The notes under the pieces were generated by a model that saw only the letters and a program-made list of their open reading frames with translations, made no database searches and was not told the origin of the DNA. A stretch of 34,096 bases of DNA. It comes from Pseudomonadota bacterium (GTDB taxonomy: Bacteria > Desulfobacterota > Syntrophia > Syntrophales > UBA5619). Positions 1 to 7,926 of the stretch are shown here, piece by piece. The position numbers were made by a program, and so were the translations under genes. The stretch covers positions 1 through 34,096 of the forward strand of contig JAHJXP010000014.1 in assembly GCA_018827585.1 (NCBI GenBank), given 5' to 3'. The first letter of the stretch is position 1; each line of letters begins with the position of its first letter.

Positions 1-1118
1 CGGCCGAGGCCGATAAGATCGTCTCTGAATGGGATAAAGCGAAAGACGAATCCCTTTGGCAGGCAGCGGTTGATAGTTCAATAGACGCCTATAAAATACT
101 ACGGGAACAGCTTCAAAAGGAGAAGGTAGGCGATCCACGAGAATATGGAAAACTTGTGCAGGATCGGCAGTCCCTTGAGGAACGATTGAAAAATATGACG
201 GCTCGTCGAAAAACGCTCGTTGAACTTGAGAAGCAAGCAGAAGAAAGCCTCGAAGAGTTAACATCATTGCGACGAGAATTGACGCAACGGCGATCACGAT
301 TCTTAAAAAAGATTTTGAGCTCTAATCCATACGTTTCCATGAGCGTCTTGCCATATGGCAGTACCGACACCGTTGAAGATGATTTTCGAGCGGTCCTCCA
401 ATTAGGTGAAGGCCGCTATGAGAAAGATGTAGGGTCAGTCAGTGGGGGTGGTATCCTGGGGGATTTATATGCAGGATATCCAAAGAATAATGAAAGAGAT
501 GATAATCTCATCAAAAGGAAAATCGTCGAATTTGAAGAGAGACTAAGAAAACAAAAAAAGCGAATAAAAGAAATAGCCAAGGGTAATTTCTCTGATAAAG
601 ACGTCAAAGACAAGCGATTTGCTTCCTTTCACATTGACAAGCTGCCGCCGGAAATCTTCGACAGGCTGGATTGTTGGTATCCTGAAGATTCTCTGGATAT
701 CCGGTACAGCACCAAACCGGGGGGAGAGTTTCGACCTGTACAACAGGGATCTCCCGGCCAAAAGACGGCAGCGCTATTGGCATTCTTGCTCTCTTACGGC
801 GACGAACCTCTCATTCTGGATCAACCGGAAGACGACCTTGATAATCAACTGATATACGATCTAATCGTTACGCAAATCAGATCAATCAAACAAGAGCGAC
901 AGGTTATCGTTGTTACCCACAACGCCAATATTGTCGTCAATGGCGATTCTGAATTGGTCATGGCACTCGATGTGGGAAAAGGTGAAACGCAAAAATACTC
1001 TGAGGGAAGTTTACAAGAATCCTTGGTAAGAGAGGCAATCTGCGACATCATGGAAGGAGGCGCGGAGGCTTTTGACCAACGATACCGGAGGATAAAAGCA
1101 GGAGGGAAATATGTTTGA
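1..1118 (+). CDS. TrlF-like coiled-coil AAA/ABC-type ATPase, C-terminal part (5' end outside window)
   Basis: The reading frame is open from base 3, so the gene begins upstream; 371 residues are visible. The first ~150 residues are rich in charged residues and heptad-like (Glu/Lys/Arg/Leu), typical of a coiled coil. Near the C-terminus come an ABC-type signature (SPGQKTAALLAF), a Walker B (LILDQPEDDLD) and an H-loop (VVTHNANI). This order is that of SMC/Rad50-like ATPases and of the C-terminus of TrlF-family proteins, which carry an N-terminal PHP nuclease domain. That domain and the P-loop would lie outside the window. Its stop overlaps the next gene by 8 bp, so the two are probably co-translated. 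Context beside pglZ points to phage defence. The ATPase fold is sure; the TrlF assignment is by recognition of the C-terminal sequence and is less sure. Base composition is lower in GC than genes after 5.4 kb. Confidence 0.75.
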   Translation, partial: AEADKIVSEWDKAKDESLWQAAVDSSIDAYKILREQLQKEKVGDPREYGKLVQDRQSLEERLKNMTARRKTLVELEKQAEESLEELTSLRRELTQRRSRFLKKILSSNPYVSMSVLPYGSTDTVEDDFRAVLQLGEGRYEKDVGSVSGGGILGDLYAGYPKNNERDDNLIKRKIVEFEERLRKQKKRIKEIAKGNFSDKDVKDKRFASFHIDKLPPEIFDRLDCWYPEDSLDIRYSTKPGGEFRPVQQGSPGQKTAALLAFLLSYGDEPLILDQPEDDLDNQLIYDLIVTQIRSIKQERQVIVVTHNANIVVNGDSELVMALDVGKGETQKYSEGSLQESLVREAICDIMEGGAEAFDQRYRRIKAGGKYV

Positions 1119-2352
1119 CAGCAAGGAGGAACTCCTCCGGAAAATACAGCTTGGCGAGGATACCACGCTGGAACTAAAGGCGGTCAGTTTCCGAGGCAAG
1201 AAAATTGCGGGACCGGCACGAAATGATCTTGCAGATGAGTTTGCCGCGATTGCCAATACGGCGGACTGCGTGATGGTCCTCGGTGTGGATGATAAAATGC
1301 GAGACATCATCGGCATCCCCTTGCATTTATTGGACACCGTTGAAGATTATGTCCGTGAAATTTGCAACGACAGCATTAAGCCGCCTGTTCTGATCAGGAC
1401 ATACCGGATAGAATTGCCGGATGCAGCCGGTGATATGAGACCTGTTTTAAAGATTGAAGTTTCTCGGAGTTTGTTTGTCCACCAGAGTCCCGGCGGCTAT
1501 TTCTACCGGCAGGGCAGTTCAAAAAGACAGATGTCTCCTGAATTCCTTGCCCGTCTTTTTCAGCAGAGGAGCCAGGCGAGACTGATCCGTTTTGAGGAAC
1601 AGCCGGTTCCTCAAACGGGCATGAGAGATCTTTCCGAAGAATTGTGGCACAGATTCACAACCCGCTCAAGTGAACCATCCGAGGTTGTCCTCCTGAAACG
1701 GAACCTGTTGTCGAAGGAAGAAAGCGGCGATGTTCGCGCCTCCGTGGCCGGGATACTACTCTGCTGTCAATCTCCGGAGCGATTTCTGCCACACGCCTTT
1801 ATTGAAGCTGTACGCTATCGAGGGGTTCAGCAGGATTCCAATTACCAGACGGATGCTCAGAAGATACGTGGCCCCTTGGATCAACAGATCAATCAGACGA
1901 TGTCCTTCTTGAAGAGAAATCAGACTATCACGGCCACGAAAAAGCCGCATCGAATAGAAGTGTCTCAGTTTAGCGAACGAGCCGTTTTTGAAGCAGTTGT
2001 AAATGCTGTGGCTCATCGTGACTACTCCGTTTTTGGATCAAAGATCAGATTCTTCATGTTTGATGATCGTCTGGAAATCTATTCTCCAGGCCCCCTTCCG
2101 AATACTGTGACTATTGATAGCATAGCCTTGCGCCAGGCCACTCGAAACGAACTGATAACAAGCCTTCTTGCAGAAACTCCTGTTGCAGAAAAGGTCGGCG
2201 ATGTCGGACGTGGGTTCTACATGGAAAAACGGGGAGATGGCGTTCCGATTATTCTTAGCGAAAGCGAAAAGCTGTCCGGAAAGAAACCGGTGTATCGACT
2301 TATTGATGATTCTGAACTCTTGCTAACCGTTTTCTCCGCGAGAATGGAATAG
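1111..2352 (+). CDS. ATP-binding protein with AlbA_2 (Schlafen-like) and GHKL ATPase domains
   Basis: A 413-residue protein. The N-terminal ~140 residues match the AlbA_2 (Schlafen AlbA) nucleic-acid-binding pattern: a TLELKAV segment, then EFAAIANTADCVMVLGVDD. The C-terminal half holds a HATPase_c_4 region with the N-box EAVVNAVAHRDYS (E294, N298, H302) and LEIYSPGPLP. It ends in a winged-helix-like tail. Proteins of this build are often annotated as putative DNA-binding or transcriptional regulators and are common in defence islands. The start codon lies inside the last codons of the upstream ATPase gene (8-bp overlap), and pglZ follows after 15 bp, so all three sit in one operon. Role here is inferred: either regulator or accessory effector of the PglZ system. 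It is not one of the six classical BREX type 3 genes. Confidence 0.82.
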   Translation: MFDSKEELLRKIQLGEDTTLELKAVSFRGKKIAGPARNDLADEFAAIANTADCVMVLGVDDKMRDIIGIPLHLLDTVEDYVREICNDSIKPPVLIRTYRIELPDAAGDMRPVLKIEVSRSLFVHQSPGGYFYRQGSSKRQMSPEFLARLFQQRSQARLIRFEEQPVPQTGMRDLSEELWHRFTTRSSEPSEVVLLKRNLLSKEESGDVRASVAGILLCCQSPERFLPHAFIEAVRYRGVQQDSNYQTDAQKIRGPLDQQINQTMSFLKRNQTITATKKPHRIEVSQFSERAVFEAVVNAVAHRDYSVFGSKIRFFMFDDRLEIYSPGPLPNTVTIDSIALRQATRNELITSLLAETPVAEKVGDVGRGFYMEKRGDGVPIILSESEKLSGKKPVYRLIDDSELLLTVFSARME

Positions 2353-2367
2353 TGGAGGGCGGCAGCC

Positions 2368-4368
2368 ATGAGCAACTGGCGTGATCAGATTCTCAAGGAA
2401 TTTACACCGCAGGTTTCGCGGCTTACCCTGGTGGCGGACCCGGATGGGTTGCTGCTGGAGGAAGGAATACTGGAGGGCATCCGGGAAAGGGGATTTGAGC
2501 TTATTCCTTTTGAGGACCCTGTCGCTTTCCGCTATGCCTACGAATCCGGGTTCCGTTCGCGATGGGATTGCGGGGAACAGACCGACCTTGTCGTTGTTTT
2601 GCGGTCCCAGGCCAGCGATCTCAATTCTTTGCCCTATGATCTGTTGCAGGCCGGTCGCAAGCGGTCCTTCAATCTTGGCGACATCTTTCCGACACTCAGT
2701 TATCCCATCATTACTGTCCTGGATCGTGGCGATCTTGACGCCTTGTATACAGCCCAGAGGCGCCATATGCCCGGGCAGTTAGGTGATAACGCAACGAAGG
2801 AGTTCGTCCTTAGGCATGTTTTTGAGATAGCAGTGGAACTCATCAAGCAGCCATCCGATCTGTTGAGGGTACTCCTGCGCCGTCACTACCGCGGTCAGCG
2901 CATACCCACGGTTCTCGACGACCGCTTCATTCAGATTCTCCGGCAAACTGACAGCTTCGCCGGGTGGCCTCTGGAAAGAATCGTTCCGGATCGGGAAGCT
3001 TTTTTGTCCTTCCTGCAGGAACGCTGGCCATTGTTCCTGAACCGTGGACATGTTCAGGACACCCAGACCGGTGTCAAAGAATATTCCGGGTACAATTTCC
3101 AGATACCGGGACCGCCGAATCTGCCGTTTGATCACCATGATGTCCGTGTTTACATGGACACCTTCTTTATTGAAGGTCTTCTGCGCCCGGTACCCCACGA
3201 ACAGGCGGGAATGATCGCCAAGACCTGGGCCGGCATCGGCGTCCGAACCGACTATGCCGGAGATCGAATGCGTCGTCTGGAAAAGCTGCTCATCAGCATC
3301 CGCACTGCTATTCCGGCTGAGGATGTTCGATATGGAGATTGGTTTTTATTTGCCCGCGGTTGGGCGGAGTTGATCTCCATTGCCCATGAGGCGCCCGCTG
3401 ATATCAAAACCGAGCAAGGAATCAAAGAAATTCAGACCCACGTTGACCATGCCTTCACTTCCTGGTTGACCCGGAGGTTCGCCGGGCTGATCAACCTGCC
3501 TCCTGCGCCGCCGGTCATGCTCCATCACCTGCCCCGGTACCTGGCGCGCCAGGTGGTCGATGACAAGACGTTCAAGGCCGTTCTCCTGGTGATTGACGGA
3601 CTGGCCTTAGACCAGTGGATCTCGTTGCGTAAAATAATTGCGTCCCAGCGACCCATAATCCAGTTCCGCGAGAGCGCTGTCTTCGCCTGGATTCCGACAC
3701 TCACCTCAATCTCACGGCAAGCCCTCTTCGCCGGCAAGCCGCCGATTTTCTTTCCGAACAGCATCTTGACGACCGAGAAAGAATCTGCCTTGTGGTCACA
3801 GTTCTGGGCAGATCAAGGACTGACGCCGAACGAGATCGCCTACACCAAGGGGTTGGGTGACGGGAACCTGAGCCATCTCGAAGAACTGCTTTCTTATCCC
3901 AGGATAAGAGTGGCGGGGCTGGTCATCGACAAGGTCGATAGAATCATGCACGGCATGGAACTGGGCACGGCGGGCATGCACAACCAAGTGCGTCAATGGG
4001 CGGAACAGTTTTACCTGGCGTCTCTTCTTGACCTGCTCCTCGACCGGGGATTCCGGGTTTTTCTGACATCAGATCACGGAAACATTGAAGCAGAAGGTTG
4101 TGGACGTCCATCGGAAGGGGCAGTCGCCGACCTGCGCGGCGAACGGGTCCGCATCTATTCTGATCCGCTTCTGAGGAAAAAGGTCGCAGATCGCTTTCCG
4201 GACGCAGTGGAATGGCCGTCCGTTGGGTTGCCGAATGATTATCTGCCCTTACTGGCGCCCTCTCGAAAAGCGTTCGTTCGTGAAAAAGAACGTCTCGTCA
4301 GTCACGGTGGGATATCCATAGAGGAAGTCATCGTTCCTCTTGTTCAAATAGAGAGGAAGGCCGTATGA
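2368..4368 (+). CDS. pglZ: BREX-3 type PglZ, alkaline-phosphatase-superfamily protein
   Basis: A 666-residue protein. Its N-terminus (WRDQILKEFTP, then TLVADPDGLL and RERGFELIPFEDP) is the one I associate with PglZ of BREX type 3 systems. The C-terminal half keeps the alkaline phosphatase/PglZ core: D410 in LLVIDGLALD, Thr444/Thr446 in PTLTSISR (probable metal-bound nucleophile region), D521 and H528 in DKVDRIMHG, D569-H570 in TSDHGN, and H646 in SHGGISIEE. No metal ligand appears lost, so a metal-dependent phosphatase or phosphodiesterase activity is plausible. In BREX, PglZ is essential for exclusion of phage, though its substrate is not settled. A GGAGG-like ribosome site sits at 2354-2359. 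Its stop overlaps the next gene as ATGA. The BREX partners (BrxC-like ATPase, PglX methylase, BrxH helicase) are not in this window and would have to lie upstream. Confidence 0.9.
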   Translation: MSNWRDQILKEFTPQVSRLTLVADPDGLLLEEGILEGIRERGFELIPFEDPVAFRYAYESGFRSRWDCGEQTDLVVVLRSQASDLNSLPYDLLQAGRKRSFNLGDIFPTLSYPIITVLDRGDLDALYTAQRRHMPGQLGDNATKEFVLRHVFEIAVELIKQPSDLLRVLLRRHYRGQRIPTVLDDRFIQILRQTDSFAGWPLERIVPDREAFLSFLQERWPLFLNRGHVQDTQTGVKEYSGYNFQIPGPPNLPFDHHDVRVYMDTFFIEGLLRPVPHEQAGMIAKTWAGIGVRTDYAGDRMRRLEKLLISIRTAIPAEDVRYGDWFLFARGWAELISIAHEAPADIKTEQGIKEIQTHVDHAFTSWLTRRFAGLINLPPAPPVMLHHLPRYLARQVVDDKTFKAVLLVIDGLALDQWISLRKIIASQRPIIQFRESAVFAWIPTLTSISRQALFAGKPPIFFPNSILTTEKESALWSQFWADQGLTPNEIAYTKGLGDGNLSHLEELLSYPRIRVAGLVIDKVDRIMHGMELGTAGMHNQVRQWAEQFYLASLLDLLLDRGFRVFLTSDHGNIEAEGCGRPSEGAVADLRGERVRIYSDPLLRKKVADRFPDAVEWPSVGLPNDYLPLLAPSRKAFVREKERLVSHGGISIEEVIVPLVQIERKAV

Positions 4369-5123
4369 AACCCAAGAGTCGAATACAGCAGGTTGGCATT
4401 GACAGGATCGTTCGCTTGGAATGGTTGGAACGAGCGGCTCAACTTGCTTTGGCCGGCAATCATCCGAGCACGGTCAAGCAAAACATGCTGGAAATTTTAG
4501 CGACCAGTTTCCCAACATCCAACCCATCTGTCCGGGGGTCTCTTGCCAAAACGGTAACTATTTTGATGAATGTCTGGTTAACCGGGCCAAAGGAGCTTGC
4601 AGATTTGAGGAAAGTCGGCTTGGAGTTGCTGCGTAAAAAGTCAGGCGGAGATCGTCTGGCGATACATTGGGCTATGCTTATGGCAACTTATCCCTTCTGG
4701 GGCGCCGTAGCGGGCCAGGCAGGACGGCTGCTGAGGCTCCAGGAAACCATCACCGCGGAACAGGTTCAGCGCCGCATCTGCGAACAGTACGGCGAGCGGG
4801 AATCCGTTTTCAGAAGGGTTCGTTACGTCCTCAGATCATTTATTGCATGGGGTGTGCTGCAGGAAACCGAAACAAAAGGCATCTATCGTCGAGGGTTGTC
4901 CTTATCTATTGATGATCCAAAACTTATTGCATGGGTGATTGAGGCTACCCTTCATGCGAACTCCAACGGCTCGACAAGACTCACAGACATGCTGGTAAGT
5001 ACAAGTCTGTTTCCATTTCGTCTGAAGCGGACAACCGCGGAAAGTCTATTAATAGCCTCACCAAGGCTGGAATGCGTCCGTCATAACATGGATGATGAGC
5101 TGGTTATGCTGAAAAAATCATAG
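4365..5123 (+). CDS. PglZ-linked winged-helix-like protein, candidate BrxA counterpart
   Basis: A 252-residue protein whose ATG overlaps the pglZ stop (ATGA), so translation is coupled. I do not recognise a named family with certainty. The segment at about residues 99-170 (HWAMLMATYPFWGAVAGQ, then helices ending FIAWGVLQET) reads as a helical bundle followed by a winged-helix unit with a short beta hairpin. This recalls the layout of BrxA (DUF1819), the small DNA-binding protein found in BREX loci; BREX type 3 operons usually end with brxA after pglZ. No signal peptide or membrane segment is seen. Position supports a structural or DNA-binding role in the same system. What else it could be: an unrelated helix-turn-helix regulator of the operon. 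The open frame, overlap and coding quality make the gene itself secure; function is inference. Confidence 0.7.
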   Translation: MKPKSRIQQVGIDRIVRLEWLERAAQLALAGNHPSTVKQNMLEILATSFPTSNPSVRGSLAKTVTILMNVWLTGPKELADLRKVGLELLRKKSGGDRLAIHWAMLMATYPFWGAVAGQAGRLLRLQETITAEQVQRRICEQYGERESVFRRVRYVLRSFIAWGVLQETETKGIYRRGLSLSIDDPKLIAWVIEATLHANSNGSTRLTDMLVSTSLFPFRLKRTTAESLLIASPRLECVRHNMDDELVMLKKS

Positions 5124-5450
5124 CATCACAAATTCTATTTTCTTTGCAAAATATTCTATGACGCAGCTTTACTTTTGAAGATTTCTTGCCGTAGCCATTG
5201 AGAGAGAATCCTTCTTTATAGTGAAGATTTGTAGTTGCCTCATGACCGGCACAATTCATCTTTTCTGCCATCGCGCTTGTGAAGTACTGGTCGAAAGCTG
5301 CTACACAAGCGCATTTGTCCCAATCATTGACTACAATAAAGAATCGCTAACCTCTCCGTACCCATTCAAGGGGGCGGATAAGCAGCCGTTCATAACAATT
5401 TTGGCAATGCGTCCGCCTTGAAAAATTGCATGGGGGAGATTCGGATGAAA
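5124..5450. other. Gene-free junction between defence operon and backbone
   Basis: This 327-bp stretch lies between the end of the defence operon and the stop of the leftward BKACE gene. The first half is AT-rich, the end returns to higher GC. A 66-codon frame at 5221-5421 has no convincing ribosome site or recognisable sequence, so I do not call it a gene. I see no tRNA, no clear terminator hairpin with a T-run, and no obvious direct repeat or integrase. It is the compositional boundary of the island. Confidence 0.6.
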
Positions 5451-6275
5451 CTACGCCAGCCCGAGCATCCCTCTCGCCTCGGCGGGCGTGGCCGGCTCTC
5501 GCCCGCACTCGCGGGCAATGCGGGCCAGGCGGGCCACCATTTGGGCGTTGCTTTGGGCCAGTTCGCCCCGCCGGTAGTAGAGGTTGTCCTCCAGCCCGGT
5601 GCGGGCGTGCCCGCCCATGGCGATCGCCATCGCGTTCATCGCCAACTGGCGCCATCCCACCGCGCACACCGACCACAGAGACCCCGCGGGCACGCTGTCC
5701 ACCAGATGCACCAGGGAACGCGCCGTGGCCGGGGCCCCGCCCTTCACCCCCAGGACAAACTGCCACCACAGGGGCTCCCTGATCAGGCCCTTCTTCACAA
5801 GCGTCAGGGCATTGCCTATCATGCCGCTGTCGAAGACCTCGATCTCGGCCTTGACGCCGGCGGCCAGCATCCGCCTGGCCAGTTCCTCCAGAAAATCCGG
5901 CGGATTGAGAAAGACGCGCTCGTTGAAGTTCATGGAGCCCGCGTCCAGCGACGCCAGTTCCGGCCCGGCTGCCAGGCTGTTGAAGCGCTCGCCCTCGTCC
6001 ACCCGGCCGGCCCCGCCGCTGGTGCTGAAATTGATAAGAATATCGCATCCCTGGGCGCGGATCAGTTCTCTGACCCGCTGGAACCGCGCCAGCTCGCAGG
6101 TCATCTTTCCCGCATCGTCCCGCACGTGGACGTGGACGACGGCCGCCCCCTCGCGCCAACTCTCCACCGCCGCCCGGGCGATCTCCTCGGGCGTTACGGG
6201 CAGGGCGGGGTTTTGCGCCTTCGTCGGCCAACTGCCGGTCGTGGCTACCGATAGGATGATTTTATCATTGCTCAT
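5451..6275 (-). CDS. BKACE family 3-keto acid cleavage enzyme (DUF849)
   Basis: A 274-residue protein of the beta-keto acid cleavage enzyme (BKACE) family. These TIM-barrel enzymes condense a beta-keto acid with acetyl-CoA and release acetoacetate plus a CoA ester; the founding member cleaves 3-keto-5-aminohexanoate in lysine fermentation. Seen here: VVHVHVRD with the metal-binding histidines H48 and H50, ILINFSTSGG, and a C-terminal GHARTGLEDNLYY with the expected Glu ligand region. Length fits the family (~270-310). The start (ATG at 6275) has GGAGAG just upstream on the minus strand; a longer frame to 6590 runs through pyrG and is rejected. It lies 31 bp after pyrG and probably shares its transcript. 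The actual keto-acid substrate cannot be read from sequence; lysine fermentation is one option but no other pathway genes are present. Confidence 0.9.
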   Translation of the reverse strand: MSNDKIILSVATTGSWPTKAQNPALPVTPEEIARAAVESWREGAAVVHVHVRDDAGKMTCELARFQRVRELIRAQGCDILINFSTSGGAGRVDEGERFNSLAAGPELASLDAGSMNFNERVFLNPPDFLEELARRMLAAGVKAEIEVFDSGMIGNALTLVKKGLIREPLWWQFVLGVKGGAPATARSLVHLVDSVPAGSLWSVCAVGWRQLAMNAMAIAMGGHARTGLEDNLYYRRGELAQSNAQMVARLARIARECGREPATPAEARGMLGLA

Positions 6276-6306
6276 TCGCCTCTCCTCACGAAAATCAGGT
6301 ATTTTA

Positions 6307-7926
6307 TCAGGATGAAACCTTCTTTCCGGCCATCTTCCCCCGCAGGGCGGCGCGGATGAAATCGCTGAACAGCGGGTGGGGTTTCGTCGGCCGTGACTTG
6401 AACTCCGGGTGGAACTGGCAGCCCAGAAACCAGGGATGCTCCCCGATCTCGATGATCTCCGCGAGCCGCCCGTCCGGAGAAACGCCGGTGATGCGGAGGC
6501 CCCGTGCAGGGAGCGTCTCCTTGAACGCATTGTTGAATTCGTAGCGGTGGCGGTGCCTTTCACTGATCTGCTCTTCCCCGTAGGCCGCATGGGCGCGGGA
6601 ATCCTTCGCCAGGACGCAGGGGTAGGCCCCCAGACGCATCGAAGCGCCTTTTTCGGTGACGGCCTTCTGTTCGGGCAGGAGGTCGATCACCGGGTGGGGA
6701 GTGCTCTCGTCGAACTCGGAGCTGTTCGCCCGGGCGAGCCCGCAAACATTGCGGGCGTACTCCACGACGGCCATCTGCATCCCGAGACAGATCCCGAAAA
6801 AGGGGATCCCCCGCGTGCGCGCCCGCTCGACGGCGGCAATCATCCCCTCGATTCCGCGGTTTCCGAACCCGCCGGGAACGAGGACCCCATCGGCGCCGTC
6901 GAGCATCTCCCCCAGCCCTTCCTTTTCGATCCTCTCGGAGTCCACAAAACACAGGTGCACCCGGCAGTCATTGGCGATCCCGCCGTGGTAGAGAGCCTCG
7001 TTGAGGCTCTTGTAGGAGTCGGTCAGGTTGACGTACTTCCCCACGATGGCGATCGTGACCTCGTGCGCAGGATTGAGGAACCGGTCCACCACGGCCTCCC
7101 AGGCCTCCAGGTGCGGCTGTCCGGTCCAGATGTTGAGCAGATCGACGATCTTCTCATCCACCCCCTCCCGATGGAAAATTAGAGGGACCTCGTAGATGCA
7201 GGCCACGTCCTTGGCGGTGAAGACGGACGTCACCTCCACGTTGCAGAACAAGGCGATCTTGGCCTTGATCTCCTCGGAAAGGAAGTTCTCCGTCCGGCAC
7301 AGCAGGATGTCCGGCTGGATGCCGATCTCCCGGAGGGCCTTGACGCTGTGCTGCGTCGGCTTGGTCTTCACCTCTCCGGCCGTCCTGATGAAGGGGACCC
7401 AGGTCAGGTGGATGAAGATCGCGTTATCCCTTCCCGCCTCGTTGCGGAACTGGCGGATCGCCTCGAGAAAGGGGAGGCCCTCAATGTCTCCCACCGTGCC
7501 GCCGATCTCCACGATCGCAACGTCGAAGCCGTCGGCGGTCTTTTTGATATACTCCTTGATCTCGTTGGTGATGTGGGGAATCACCTGGACGGTCTTGCCC
7601 AGGTAGTCGCCCCGCCGCTCCTTGGTGATCACTGAATAGTAGACCTGCCCCGTCGTGAGGTTGTTGCCCCGGCCCATCCGGGTGCAGGTGAAACGCTCGT
7701 AATGGCCGAGGTCGAGGTCGGTCTCCGCGCCGTCGTCGGTCACGAACACCTCGCCGTGCTGAAAGGGGCTCATCGTGCCAGGATCGACGTTGATGTAAGG
7801 ATCGAGCTTCTGGTTGGTCACCTTGAGCCCCCGGCATTCGAGAATAGCGGCGATCGAGGCCGCCGCCAGGCCCTTGCCGAGGGAAGACAGAACGCCGCCG
7901 GTGACGAAGATGAATTTTGTCTTCAT
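6307..7926 (-). CDS. pyrG: CTP synthase
   Basis: A 539-residue enzyme that aminates UTP to CTP using glutamine and ATP in the cytoplasm, the last step of pyrimidine nucleotide synthesis. The N-terminal synthase domain begins with FIFVTGGVLSSLGKG (P-loop) and contains FQHGEVFVTDDGAETDLDLGHYERF. The C-terminal class I glutamine amidotransferase domain has FFGICLGMQ with the nucleophile C380 and the HPEF motif near the end. Length matches the family (~535-550). The start at 7926 has CAGGAG on the minus strand and overlaps the stop of the upstream GlmS-like gene by 4 bp (ATGA), so the two are translationally coupled. The BKACE gene follows. Nothing is broken or missing. Confidence 0.98.
   Translation of the reverse strand: MKTKFIFVTGGVLSSLGKGLAAASIAAILECRGLKVTNQKLDPYINVDPGTMSPFQHGEVFVTDDGAETDLDLGHYERFTCTRMGRGNNLTTGQVYYSVITKERRGDYLGKTVQVIPHITNEIKEYIKKTADGFDVAIVEIGGTVGDIEGLPFLEAIRQFRNEAGRDNAIFIHLTWVPFIRTAGEVKTKPTQHSVKALREIGIQPDILLCRTENFLSEEIKAKIALFCNVEVTSVFTAKDVACIYEVPLIFHREGVDEKIVDLLNIWTGQPHLEAWEAVVDRFLNPAHEVTIAIVGKYVNLTDSYKSLNEALYHGGIANDCRVHLCFVDSERIEKEGLGEMLDGADGVLVPGGFGNRGIEGMIAAVERARTRGIPFFGICLGMQMAVVEYARNVCGLARANSSEFDESTPHPVIDLLPEQKAVTEKGASMRLGAYPCVLAKDSRAHAAYGEEQISERHRHRYEFNNAFKETLPARGLRITGVSPDGRLAEIIEIGEHPWFLGCQFHPEFKSRPTKPHPLFSDFIRAALRGKMAGKKVSS

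Noticed and set aside
5221..5421. 66-codon frame in the island junction
   Set aside because: No convincing ribosome site and no recognisable sequence.
5418..6254. 278-codon plus-strand frame over the BKACE gene
   Set aside because: Antisense of a recognisable enzyme; low-complexity, His/Pro/Arg-rich composition.
6276..6590. Longer N-terminal version of BKACE
   Set aside because: It would run into pyrG; the ATG at 6275 has a good ribosome site and gives the family N-terminus.
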